From Streptomyces sp. CB00455 (lineage in GTDB: Bacteria; Actinomycetota; Actinomycetes; Streptomycetales; Streptomycetaceae): 64,000 bases of DNA. The stretch is taken from the NCBI RefSeq assembly GCF_001905445.1, contig NZ_LIVQ01000005.1, positions 124,001 to 188,000 of the forward strand, written 5' to 3'. The notes beneath the pieces are model-generated. The model saw nothing but the letters and a program-made list of their open reading frames with translations, did not search any database and was not told the DNA's origin. Of the stretch, positions 26,548 to 36,291 are shown one piece after another. Position 1 is the first letter of the stretch. Every line of letters starts with the position of its first letter. Both the position numbers and the translations under genes were made by a program.

Positions 26548-28407
26548 TCAGGATCCGGCGTTCCACATCCCCACGAGGTCCCGGTACAGGGCTGACCTGG
26601 CCGGGAGTTCTGCATGTGTACCGCACACCGCGCGGGTCCCGTCGAGTACGAGGACCCGGTCGGCGCGCACCGCGGAGGAGATGCGGTGGGCCACCACCAC
26701 CAGGGTTCCCGGCCGGGCCGCGAGCGCCCGCTCGGCCCGCTCCTCCGTACGCGGGTCGAGGTGGCAGGTGGCCTCGTCGAGCAGGAGCAGCGGAGCCGGG
26801 GAGAGATAGGCGGCCGTGAGGGCCAGTTGCTGCTTCTCGCCCTCGGAGAGCGTGCCCGGGTCGACGGTCGCCTCCAGGCCGCCCAGCCGGTCCACCAGCC
26901 CGTCGGCGCCGAGGGCGGCCGCGGCCCGTCCCAGCCGCTCCTCGGACACGGGCCCGGGGTTCAGGTGGGTGAGGTTCTCGCGGACGGTGCCCGTGAAGAC
27001 GTACGCCTGCTGCGGCAGCAGGGTGCGGCGGGGATCGGGGGCGGCGGCGGCGCGTCCCGGCCCGCGCCGCGCCGGGGCACCCGCCACCAGTACGGTCCCG
27101 CGGTCGGGCGGCAGCAGCCCGGCGAGCAGGGCTGTCAGGGTGGACTTGCCGATTCCGCTGGGCCCCACCACGGCGAGGTGCTCGCCGGGGCGCAGGACGA
27201 GGTCGAGGCCGTCGATCACCGGGTGGGCGTGCGGCCCGTAGGCGAAGCGGACCCGGCGCAGTTCGGCGGCGGGGCGGCGGCCGTCTTCGCCGGAGGCCGG
27301 CTTCGGGTCCGGGTGCGGGTCCGGGTCCGGGTCCGGGTCCGGGTCCGGCTGCAGGTCCGGCTGCGGGCGAGCCTCGGCGGGGTCGGGGTCCCGCCGTTCC
27401 GGGTCCGCCGGGGCGCGGACCGACGTCGAGGTGGCCGCTGCCGGTTCCCGTGCGCAGAACCGGTCCAGCACCACCACGAGCCGGGTGCCCGCCGCCCCCA
27501 GCGCGGCCATCAGGGAGTCCAGGGCCGGGAGGAGGGACTGCACGAGGTAGGTCAGCGCACCGGCGAGCGCGCCGGCGCTCACCCCGCGCCCCAGCAGCCA
27601 GGGCGTCCCGGCCAGCAGCACGATGACGGGCAGGCGGCCGGCGACGCCGAGGGCCAGGGTGCGCAGCGCGGTCCACCGGGCGAGTCGGCCGGTCAGCCGC
27701 TCCTGCTCGGCGACCAGCACGTCCACCCGGGCTCCGGCCGCCGCCCCGCCACCGCAGGCGACCACGTCACGCAGGCCGGCGGCGAGCTCGCCGGCGCGCG
27801 AGGCCAGCGCCTCGTCGGTGTCGAGGGCGGCTCGCTGTACGCGTGCCATCGGAGGGAGGGTGGCCAGGAAGGCGGCCGTGCCCAGGAGGAGCGGAGGCAG
27901 CACGAACAGCAGCAGTACGGGGGCCAGCGCGGCCAGGCCGGCCAGCGCACCGGCGGCGGTGAAGACGAAGGAGCGGGCGACCAGGACCAGGCCGGCGAAG
28001 GAGTCCCGGGCCATTTCGGTCTGCTGCGTGAGGCGGGAGACGGCGGCCGAGTCGCCGGCCCGCCGCGGATCGGCCAGCGCCCGCTCCAGCGCCTGGCGCA
28101 CGGCGCGCCGGACCAGGCCGTCGCGCAGCGGCTCGACCAGGTCGGCGAGGCCGCCGAACACGCCGCGCATGGCGAGGGCGCCGAGCAGGGCGCCGGCCCC
28201 GGCGACGGCGAGCCAGGCGAGACCCGTCCCGGTACGGCCGGCGAGGAAGCCGTCGTCCAGGGCGCGGGCCACCGCGTAGCCGCCGAGGAAGGTGTGCGCG
28301 GACTCCAGCAGGGACCAGAGGACGAGCCGCCCCAGGGTGCGGGGGCGGCCGCGCAGGAAGCGGCGGCCCTCGCGGGCCACCCGCCCCCAGGCCCCGGACC
28401 CGTTCAC
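26548..28407 (-). CDS. ramB: ABC exporter, SapB-type (RamB-like)
   Basis: 619 aa, fused TM and ATPase domains. About six hydrophobic helices in 1-330, a linker with an eight-unit Pro-Asp repeat (~345-365) encoded by gggtcc hexamers, then the nucleotide-binding domain: Walker A GPSGIGKS, Q-loop LLPQQAY, signature LSEGEKQQ, Walker B PLLLLDEATCHLD, and a switch His in VVAHRIS. It starts GTG 28407, overlapping the ramA stop (GTGA), so translation is coupled. With RamA it would form the heterodimer exporting the lanthipeptide. Confidence 0.88.
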   Translation of the reverse strand: MNGSGAWGRVAREGRRFLRGRPRTLGRLVLWSLLESAHTFLGGYAVARALDDGFLAGRTGTGLAWLAVAGAGALLGALAMRGVFGGLADLVEPLRDGLVRRAVRQALERALADPRRAGDSAAVSRLTQQTEMARDSFAGLVLVARSFVFTAAGALAGLAALAPVLLLFVLPPLLLGTAAFLATLPPMARVQRAALDTDEALASRAGELAAGLRDVVACGGGAAAGARVDVLVAEQERLTGRLARWTALRTLALGVAGRLPVIVLLAGTPWLLGRGVSAGALAGALTYLVQSLLPALDSLMAALGAAGTRLVVVLDRFCAREPAAATSTSVRAPADPERRDPDPAEARPQPDLQPDPDPDPDPDPHPDPKPASGEDGRRPAAELRRVRFAYGPHAHPVIDGLDLVLRPGEHLAVVGPSGIGKSTLTALLAGLLPPDRGTVLVAGAPARRGPGRAAAAPDPRRTLLPQQAYVFTGTVRENLTHLNPGPVSEERLGRAAAALGADGLVDRLGGLEATVDPGTLSEGEKQQLALTAAYLSPAPLLLLDEATCHLDPRTEERAERALAARPGTLVVVAHRISSAVRADRVLVLDGTRAVCGTHAELPARSALYRDLVGMWNAGS

Positions 28408-30371
28408 CGGACCGCCTCGCGCGCGGTCCGCGGCGCGGCGGCCCCGTGCGCGGGATCCGCGGCCGCTTCGTGCTCGGGCCGCTCCTCGGCGGGGGGCAGG
28501 TCGCCGGTCCGCGCCTCCGGCGGCTCGCCCTCGGGGCCGAAGACCGAGCGGTAGTCGGCGTGGCGCCACAGTTGCGCGTGCGTGCCGGTCGCCCGGATCC
28601 GCCCCGCCTCCAGCCATACGACGAGGTCGGCGCGGGCCGCCGTGGACAGGCGGTGGGTGACGACCAGGCGGGTGCCCGGCCGCACCTCGTGGGCCAGGGC
28701 CCGTTCCACCTCGCGCGCGGTGACGGTGTCCAGGCTGGAGGTGGCGTCGTCCAGTACGAGCAGTCGTCCCGCATGGAAGAACGCCCGCGCCAGGCCCAGG
28801 CGTTGAAGCTCCCCGCCGGACATCGGCGCATCGGCGACCGGCGTGTCGTAGCCCTCGGGCAGGCGCCGTACGAAGGGGTCCGCCCCGGCCGCCCGGGCCG
28901 CCGCCCGCACGGCCTCGGGGTCCGGGCGGGGGCCGGAGCGGGGGACGGCCCCACAGCCGGGGCCGGGCCTCTCCCCCGGCTGCGCCGGCGCCCCGAAGGC
29001 GATGGTCTCGCCCACGCTCTCCCCGAACAGCGCCGGCCGGTCGAAGGCGTGGCCGACCTCCCGGCGCAGCGCTTCGGCGGAGAGTTCGTCGAGCGGTACC
29101 CCGTCGAGCAGCACCCGGCCCTCGTCGCAGGCGGTGAGCCGCCCCGCCACCGCGGCCAGCAGTGACTTGCCGGAGCCGGAGCGCCCGACGACGGCGGCGG
29201 TGGTGCCTCCGGGAATCCGCAGGTCGATGTCGCGCAGGGCGACGGCGCCAGCGCGCACCACCCCTGCCCCGCGCAGCTCCAGCGTGCCCGGCCCGCCCGT
29301 CGGCAGCTCACGGGTTCCCTGCGGCAGTTCCGGCAGGCCGAGGAGGGCTGCGGTACGGCGGGCGGCGGCCCTGCCCCGTACCACCGCGGCCAGCCGGCCG
29401 GTGACGGCGCCGACGCCGGCCGCGAGGCCGGCGTAGCGGACGGCGGCGAGCAGGGCGCCGACGCCGAGGGCTCCGGCCGCGAGCCGGATGCCGCCCACGC
29501 CGAGCACGACGTAGAGCAGCAGGGGCATCAGGGCGCTGGTGCGGGCCATGGTCGCGCCGTAGACGCGCCACATCTGGCGTCCTTCGCGGCCCAGTTCCGG
29601 CAGCTGGGAGAGGATCCGTGAGGCTTCGCGCTCTCCGGTGCCGGCCGCGGCGATGGTGCGGGCGCCGTCGAGGGCTTCGACGAGGCGGGCCGCCATGGCG
29701 AGCTGTACCTGCTGGTAGCGGGTGACACTGGCGCCGGAGGCGCGGGCGAAGGCCCGCAGGAGCAGCGCCAGCAGCGGAAGCCCGGCGAGGAAGGCCAGCG
29801 CGGTCCAGACGTCGATGAGGAAGAGCGCGACGAGACCGCCGAGCGGGGGCAGCAGGGCCGCGGCGGCGGTCACGGTGGCGGCCGGGACGGTGCCGGCCTC
29901 GGTGGCGTGGGCGGTGAGCCGGGCCGAGACGTCACCGGGGCGGTGGCGGGCCGCGTGGTGCGGTGCGGTGCGCAGCAGCCGGGTCAGTGCGAGCCGGCGC
30001 AGCAGGCCGGTGGAGCGGGCGTCGACGCTCCCGGTGATCCGTGCGGTCGCGGCGTCGAGCAGGACCTCTGCGGTGATCACCACCGCGCACCACAGGATCC
30101 ACGGGCTCGCGGACGGGTCGCGGCGCAACAGCAGGTCGAGGGTATGGCCGAGGACGGCGGGCTCGGCGAGCGCGGCGCAGGCGGCGGCCACCGAGCAGCC
30201 GAACACGGCGGTGGTGCGGCCGGCGCTGTGCCGCGCCGCGGCCTTCAGGGCCCGGTCGGCGTCGCGCGCGACGGCCGCGTCGGTCTCCTCGGCCGGGGCC
30301 GCAGCCCGCGTCTTGTCCGCGGCCAAGGCCCTTTCGGCGTCCGGTTCCCCGTCTGGATCGGGCGCGGTCAT
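28404..30371 (-). CDS. ramA: ABC exporter, SapB-type (RamA-like)
   Basis: 655 aa. Acidic cytoplasmic N-terminus (1-45), about six TM helices in 55-330, ATPase domain with Walker A GRSGSGKS, signature MSGGELQR, Walker B LLVLDDATSSLD and VVTHRLS. The Walker B ends in D-D rather than D-E, so the catalytic Glu is replaced by Asp: this half-site is probably the degenerate one of the heterodimer, while RamB keeps DE. ATG 30371 has GGAG 9 nt upstream. It follows ramS after a strong hairpin. Confidence 0.88.
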   Translation of the reverse strand: MTAPDPDGEPDAERALAADKTRAAAPAEETDAAVARDADRALKAAARHSAGRTTAVFGCSVAAACAALAEPAVLGHTLDLLLRRDPSASPWILWCAVVITAEVLLDAATARITGSVDARSTGLLRRLALTRLLRTAPHHAARHRPGDVSARLTAHATEAGTVPAATVTAAAALLPPLGGLVALFLIDVWTALAFLAGLPLLALLLRAFARASGASVTRYQQVQLAMAARLVEALDGARTIAAAGTGEREASRILSQLPELGREGRQMWRVYGATMARTSALMPLLLYVVLGVGGIRLAAGALGVGALLAAVRYAGLAAGVGAVTGRLAAVVRGRAAARRTAALLGLPELPQGTRELPTGGPGTLELRGAGVVRAGAVALRDIDLRIPGGTTAAVVGRSGSGKSLLAAVAGRLTACDEGRVLLDGVPLDELSAEALRREVGHAFDRPALFGESVGETIAFGAPAQPGERPGPGCGAVPRSGPRPDPEAVRAAARAAGADPFVRRLPEGYDTPVADAPMSGGELQRLGLARAFFHAGRLLVLDDATSSLDTVTAREVERALAHEVRPGTRLVVTHRLSTAARADLVVWLEAGRIRATGTHAQLWRHADYRSVFGPEGEPPEARTGDLPPAEERPEHEAAADPAHGAAAPRTAREAVR

Positions 30372-30395
30372 GGCGGCGGCTCCAGGGGTGTGGTG

Positions 30396-30426
30396 CGGGC
30401 CCGGGCGGTGGAACCGCCCGGGCCCG
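30396..30426 (-). terminator. Hairpin attenuator between ramS and ramA
   Basis: CGGGCCCGGGCGGT (30396-30409) and ACCGCCCGGGCCCG (30413-30426) form a perfect 14-bp stem around a 3-nt loop. It starts 13 nt after the ramS stop and ends 25 nt before ramA. It would let the peptide gene be expressed above the exporters and protect the ramS mRNA 3' end. Confidence 0.7.
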
Positions 30427-30438
30427 GAAGAGACCTGA

Positions 30439-30576
30439 TCAGTTACAGGTCGTGACGCTCAGGCTGCTGTCGCCGCACAGGAGCAGGCTGGCGCGGCTGC
30501 CGCCACCCGTGAGGTGCCCGGCCTCGGTGGTCTCTTCCTTGGGGGTGTCCATCGACTGCAGGTCGAGAAGCGTCAT
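30439..30576 (-). CDS. ramS: SapB-type lanthipeptide precursor (RamS/AmfS-like)
   Basis: 45 aa. Leader MTLLDLQSMDTPKEETTEAG carries the LLDLQ-M-D-TP recognition motif of class III precursors; the core region ends SRASLLLCGDSSLSVTTCN, nearly the S. coelicolor SapB core, with Ser-x2-Ser-x3-Cys repeated twice, the pattern that gives two lanthionine rings plus dehydroalanines. Mature SapB is a surface-active peptide that lets aerial hyphae leave the medium. ATG 30576 has AGAGGAA 6 nt upstream and overlaps the ramC stop (ATGA). Compared with SapB as I recall it, two extra Gly precede the first core Ser and Ile is Val near the end. Confidence 0.93.
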   Translation of the reverse strand: MTLLDLQSMDTPKEETTEAGHLTGGGSRASLLLCGDSSLSVTTCN

Positions 30577-33215
30577 GTCTGATTCCTCTTCACTGTGATG
30601 GTGTTCCGATGGGACACGGCCCCCCGGTGGGGGACCGGCTCTGGGGCCGCCGCGGTGGACCGCAGCGGCGGAAGGAACGGCAGGTGTGCGCGCCCGCCGG
30701 GCGCGGCGCTGCCGAGGGCGAGGAGCGCACCGGCCGTGCCCGTGGACAGGTCCATGGACAGGCGCATCAACTGCTCGCCGGGGAAGGCCAGATGGCCTTG
30801 GTAGGGGACGGCGTGGCGGGCCAGGGCCTCGATCTGCCGGGCGATGTCCTCGGCCCGGGTGCCGGGTCCGGGGGTCGTGGTCCGCGCCAGGTGCAGGATC
30901 ATGCCGGCGGCGCCGCGGAAGAGGCCGGGCTGGGCGTAGAAGGTCGCCTGGGCCGCTCGGACGATGGCCGGACGGGCCTCTTCGAAGCGGTCGTCCGCGG
31001 CGTGTTCCAGCCAGTCGTCCAGCACCATGCCGATGCCCGCGCTGCCCGCTCCGAGGTAGGGCATCGTGCGCCATCCCTCGTTGACCTGGAGGGTGCCGAA
31101 GGCGCTGGTCACGCAGTGGTCGAGGTCGCGGTGCAGCGCGCGGCCGGCCCGGGTCAGCAGTTCCTGGTCGCCGGTGCGTTCGTACAGGCGCAGGTACAGC
31201 AGCGCCGGTCCGCTGTGGCCGTGGAGGAGCCCGGTGCGTTTGAGACCCGGCGTCGATGCGGAGGCCAGCTCGGCGCAGCGCAGGGCCGCGGCGTGCAGTT
31301 CGCCCTCTCCGGTGGCCGTGCCCAGGGAGTCCAGGGCGAGGCCGATGCCGGCGAGGCCGCTGTGCAGGTCGGGGCCGGCGGACTGCCAGGGCTGGCGCAG
31401 CAGTTGTTCGGCGAGGGTCATGGCGCGGTCGCGGTGGCCGAGCCGCTCCAGGGTCCAGGCGAGCCCCGCGAGGCCGTCGTAGAAGCCCAGCGGCGTGCCG
31501 GAGGCGGGTTGCTTGGTGCGGGCCAGCAGCCATTCCTCGGCTTCCGGCCACGGTTCGGCGCCGGTCTCGGCGAGTGCGTAGAGGACGCCGGCTGCTCCGT
31601 AGCCGAAGGCGGTTCCGCCGCCCGCGGTGGCGAACTGGGCGATGTCGCCGGGAAGGAGTCTGTCCTCCCGGTCGGGGGTGGCCGCGGCGTGCAGGGCGGC
31701 CGTCATCGAGGCGCGGGCCCCTTCCCAGTCCCCCGGTTCCACGGGCAGGTAGCGGGTGGCCGCGGCGGACGTCCGCCCGGGGGGCGCTTCGCCCGTGGGT
31801 CCGGCGAGGATCTCCTCGACGGCCTCGTCGAGGAACCGCCGGGGTACGGGGAACTGCGCGGCGGCGATCTCGGCCAGGTGGGACGCCTTGGCGCGGTCCA
31901 TGACGAGCAGGCTGGTCAGGGGCAGGAACAGGGCGAGGCGCAGGCAGGCCAGCGCGTACCGGTCGACGGAGAAGCCCCGTCGGTCGGGCGGCGCGACGAA
32001 GGCCGGGTTGGCGACGGTCTGCCGGAGCCCCTCGTCGACGTGCGCCGCGGCTTCGAAGTCGAGCAGCGCCACGGAGGGCTCGCCGGTCGTCTCGTCCTCC
32101 GCGACCATGATGTTGAAGAGGTGCAGGTCGTTGAAGACGATGCCCCGGGCGTGCACGGCGTCGACCGCTTCCGTCACCCGCTGGTGGATCTTCAGCGCCC
32201 ACTGCGTGTAGGAGGCGAGCTCCGCCGGATCGGGGTCGGCCTCGATCAGGGGGTGCCGGCGGGCGAAGTAGGTGTTGAGCGGCCGCCCTTCGAGGTGCTG
32301 CATGACCAGGAAGTGGTGGTCCGCGACGGTGAAGGTGCCGTGGACGGCGGGGACGCAGTCCAGCCCGGCCAGCTGCTCCAGCGCGCGGCGCTCGCGGTGC
32401 AGCCGGGTCACGGCGTCGGCGCCGTCGGCGGCCAGCCCGGCGTGGGGGCGGCCCTCCTTGAGGACCACCGCTTCGCCGGTGCGGGTGTCGCGGCCGGCGT
32501 AGACGCCGCCGCCGTTGGAGAAGTGCAGGGCCCTCTCGACGGTGTAGGGGATGCCTTCGAGGGTGACGGCCGCGCGCCGGTCGAGGTGGGGCCGCAGGAA
32601 CGCGGGCAGTTCCATCCACCGGGGCGGCTGGAACACCGGGCCGCGCGGGTCGGGCACCAGCCGGCCCCCCGGCTCTTCGATGGCCGGGACCAGTTCGCCG
32701 CTGTCGTCGTAGCAGTGCCGCAGGGTGAAGCTGCCGTAGCGCAGGTGCACCGGTCCGTCGTTCCAGCGCAGGTCGCTGAGGATGTACGGGCCGGGCTCGC
32801 CGGCCAGCAGGGTGTCCAGTTCCCCGGCCAGTTGGCGGCACTGCTCCTCGTCCGCCGGGTAGACGGTGAGGAACTTGCCGCTCGCCCCGCGGTCGGCGTA
32901 CTTCGCGTTGCGTATCTGCAGCAGGTAGCGGCTTGGCACGAACTTGAACGCGATCCTGCGGGAAACACAGTGGTCGTAGACCCGCTGGAGGACGGACTCG
33001 GCGTTGTCGAGGCAGGCCGATACGTGGATCTTCCAGCCCTGGGCGGGCAGCTCGGCGTCGAGGGGGCGCAGTGCGAGCCAGTCCCCGCTGCGGTGCGTCT
33101 GCCACCCCGCCGGTACGGGAGCGAGGGCCGCCGGGTAGCTCTCCTCGACCCGCCGGTACGGCGCGTCGTAGAACCAGCGGTCGGCGTCGCAGAAGGCTGC
33201 GTACCCCTTGTTCAC
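30573..33215 (-). CDS. ramC: Class III lanthipeptide synthetase LanKC (RamC-like)
   Basis: 880 aa. N-terminal lyase-like region ~1-215, Ser/Thr kinase domain ~220-500 (VVLKEGRPHAG, catalytic loop GIVFNDLHLFNIM, metal site LLDFEAA), C-terminal LanC-like cyclase ~525-850 (LHGHSGPALLYL, YLGAGSAGIGMVL). The zinc Cys/His ligands of true LanC are not present, as is usual for this class. It phosphorylates and eliminates Ser in RamS, then forms the rings. GTG 33215 is chosen because GGGAG lies 5 nt upstream; a TTG at 33245 is unsupported. First gene of the ram operon. Confidence 0.92.
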   Translation of the reverse strand: MNKGYAAFCDADRWFYDAPYRRVEESYPAALAPVPAGWQTHRSGDWLALRPLDAELPAQGWKIHVSACLDNAESVLQRVYDHCVSRRIAFKFVPSRYLLQIRNAKYADRGASGKFLTVYPADEEQCRQLAGELDTLLAGEPGPYILSDLRWNDGPVHLRYGSFTLRHCYDDSGELVPAIEEPGGRLVPDPRGPVFQPPRWMELPAFLRPHLDRRAAVTLEGIPYTVERALHFSNGGGVYAGRDTRTGEAVVLKEGRPHAGLAADGADAVTRLHRERRALEQLAGLDCVPAVHGTFTVADHHFLVMQHLEGRPLNTYFARRHPLIEADPDPAELASYTQWALKIHQRVTEAVDAVHARGIVFNDLHLFNIMVAEDETTGEPSVALLDFEAAAHVDEGLRQTVANPAFVAPPDRRGFSVDRYALACLRLALFLPLTSLLVMDRAKASHLAEIAAAQFPVPRRFLDEAVEEILAGPTGEAPPGRTSAAATRYLPVEPGDWEGARASMTAALHAAATPDREDRLLPGDIAQFATAGGGTAFGYGAAGVLYALAETGAEPWPEAEEWLLARTKQPASGTPLGFYDGLAGLAWTLERLGHRDRAMTLAEQLLRQPWQSAGPDLHSGLAGIGLALDSLGTATGEGELHAAALRCAELASASTPGLKRTGLLHGHSGPALLYLRLYERTGDQELLTRAGRALHRDLDHCVTSAFGTLQVNEGWRTMPYLGAGSAGIGMVLDDWLEHAADDRFEEARPAIVRAAQATFYAQPGLFRGAAGMILHLARTTTPGPGTRAEDIARQIEALARHAVPYQGHLAFPGEQLMRLSMDLSTGTAGALLALGSAAPGGRAHLPFLPPLRSTAAAPEPVPHRGAVSHRNTITVKRNQT

Positions 33216-33453
33216 TCCTGCTCCCTCGGTCGGTGGCGTGAACAAACCGTGTCACTCCGAAGGGGGGTTGCGACAGTCACGGGTGTCACCGGTGGGGTGT
33301 GCAGTACGCACGGGTCACTTGGGGGCGGGGCGGCCCCTCGGGGCGCACCTTCAGAGTGGGAGGGGGGAGGGAGGGGCGAGGGAGTCGGGGAGGGGGGAGG
33401 GAGGGAGGGAGGGGCCGCCCGTCGCGGGAGCGCTGCGGGCTCGCCGGGGTGGT
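33216..33453. promoter_or_regulatory. ramC upstream region with gtcac repeats and G-rich tract
   Basis: No gene. Immediately upstream of ramC, 33247-33320 has four copies of gtcac (gtgtcac, agtcac, gtgtcac, ggtcac), some facing as direct repeats: candidate RamR sites. Further out, 33355-33415 is an almost pure purine strand with many GGGG/GGG runs separated by A, able to form G-quadruplexes. Confidence 0.5.
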
Positions 33454-33990
33454 TCAGCCCTGGTCCTCCGCGGGCTTGAGGGGAGTGCCGCAGCGGCTGC
33501 AGAAACGGGCGTCGGCCTCGATGGCGTGCCGGTGGCACTGGCCGCAGACAACATGGAGCTCGCAGTGGTCGCCGGTCTCGGGCACCGCTGCGGCGGCGGG
33601 CCGGCGCCCGATGCGCAGCCCGGCGCGGCGGCGGTGGACGGTGAGGTACACCAGCCCGTCGCGGCCGGCCCGGAAGCCGCGCGGCGCACCGGCCGGCAGG
33701 ACGGCGAGGGTGCCCCGGCGCACCTCCCGCTCCTGCCCGGCCACGGTCAGCCGGCCGCCGCCCGCGACGACGATGACGACGACATCGAGGTGGGCCTCGG
33801 TGTGGACGGCGACCTCACCGCCGGAAGGCAGTCGCACCACGTTGGCGTCCAGCTGCCGGCCGTGGCGGCGCAGCCGCCACAGGGCACCCTTCTCGTCCTG
33901 TGCGACGCCCTGGAGGAGCTCACCGAGGGCGACTCCCTCGACGGTCCCCTCGGCTCCCGTCGTCTCCTGGACCTGGGCCGTTCCTGCCAT
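33454..33990 (-). CDS. Cupin-domain protein with C-terminal zinc ribbon
   Basis: 178 aa. Residues ~40-125 look like a cupin beta-barrel: ANVVRLPSGGEVAVHTEAHLDVVVIVVAGGGRLTVAGQEREVRRGTLAVLPAGAPRGF, with one His-x-E-x-H stretch as a possible metal site. The C-terminus C-G-Q-C-H-R-H...F-C-S-R-C-G-T-P-L is a zinc ribbon. Such proteins may sense small molecules or bind nucleic acid; substrate unknown. ATG 33990; AAGG close by is a poor ribosome site. It points toward ramC, on the same strand, but 238 bp separate them. Confidence 0.75.
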   Translation of the reverse strand: MAGTAQVQETTGAEGTVEGVALGELLQGVAQDEKGALWRLRRHGRQLDANVVRLPSGGEVAVHTEAHLDVVVIVVAGGGRLTVAGQEREVRRGTLAVLPAGAPRGFRAGRDGLVYLTVHRRRAGLRIGRRPAAAAVPETGDHCELHVVCGQCHRHAIEADARFCSRCGTPLKPAEDQG

Positions 33991-34116
33991 CGACCTTGCT
34001 TTCCCCTCGCCGGCGCCTGACGGTCCACTCCGGTATACGACACAGCGGCCGGCTCGCGCGCGGTGCTCGAATGAGCGTACCCAAACGGGGTAGGCGCCCC
34101 CGCGAAGGGGAGGCCC

Positions 34117-35808
<1,692 letters not shown>

Positions 35809-35852
35809 CCACTTGTCATATCGGTTCGGTGCCGCGCATCCGTACGGCGGTT

Positions 35853-35924
35853 CCCCCCATGCACACGACGACGCCGGCCTGCCCCTTGCTCTACGGGGCA
35901 GGCCGGCGTCGTGTGCGTGGGGGG
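35853..35924. terminator. Strong bidirectional terminator
   Basis: The arms 35861-35885 and 35895-35916 (GCACACGACGACGCCGGCCT.. and its complement) pair over 22 bp with a 3-nt bulge and a 9-nt loop, extended by C6/G6 tracts. It lies between the converging PLD-like gene and the 48-aa gene. Confidence 0.8.
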
Positions 35925-35970
35925 AGCGGCGCGGTGTGCGGGCGCGCTCCGGCGGTCGGGTGCGCGGCGG

Positions 35971-36117
35971 TCAGCGCCTGCCCCGCAGGCGGCCGATGAG
36001 CCCGCGGGCCTGCTCCCGCTTGCGCGGATCGGCCGCCGCACGGCGGACCGAGGCGATCGTGCGCTGCCCCTGCGGGCTACGGCTGAACTCTTTGATCTTG
36101 GCGAGTAGTCCCGGCAC
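35971..36117 (-). CDS. 48-aa basic protein
   Basis: Short gene starting GTG 36117 with GGGAGGA 4-6 nt upstream, ending in a TGA at 35971. Product VPGLLAKIKEFSRSPQGQRT, then a Lys/Arg-rich helix ending in GRLRGRR: about a quarter basic residues, no Cys, no TM. The good ribosome site, typical codon use and the terminator just downstream argue for a real gene. The IKxFxxSPQGxR pattern is one I associate with small conserved Streptomyces proteins of unknown function. Confidence 0.65.
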   Translation of the reverse strand: MPGLLAKIKEFSRSPQGQRTIASVRRAAADPRKREQARGLIGRLRGRR

Positions 36118-36291
36118 GGAATCCTCCCGGTGCGTAGTCCCTGGTGACACAACGCCGTGTACCCGGCCACGGTCCGTTGATGCGCGGGCGCACGGGTGAG
36201 GTCCCGATCATGCGGGAACAGGAACTGCGGCTGCCGGATGGTGAGTAGCATCCGACAGCAACACCGTGAGGTATGAGGAAAGCGAGCCGCA

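Noticed and set aside
26548..30371. Two independent ABC exporters unrelated to peptide export
   Set aside because: Start/stop overlap, position after ramS, and one degenerate Walker B half-site fit the RamA/RamB heterodimer.
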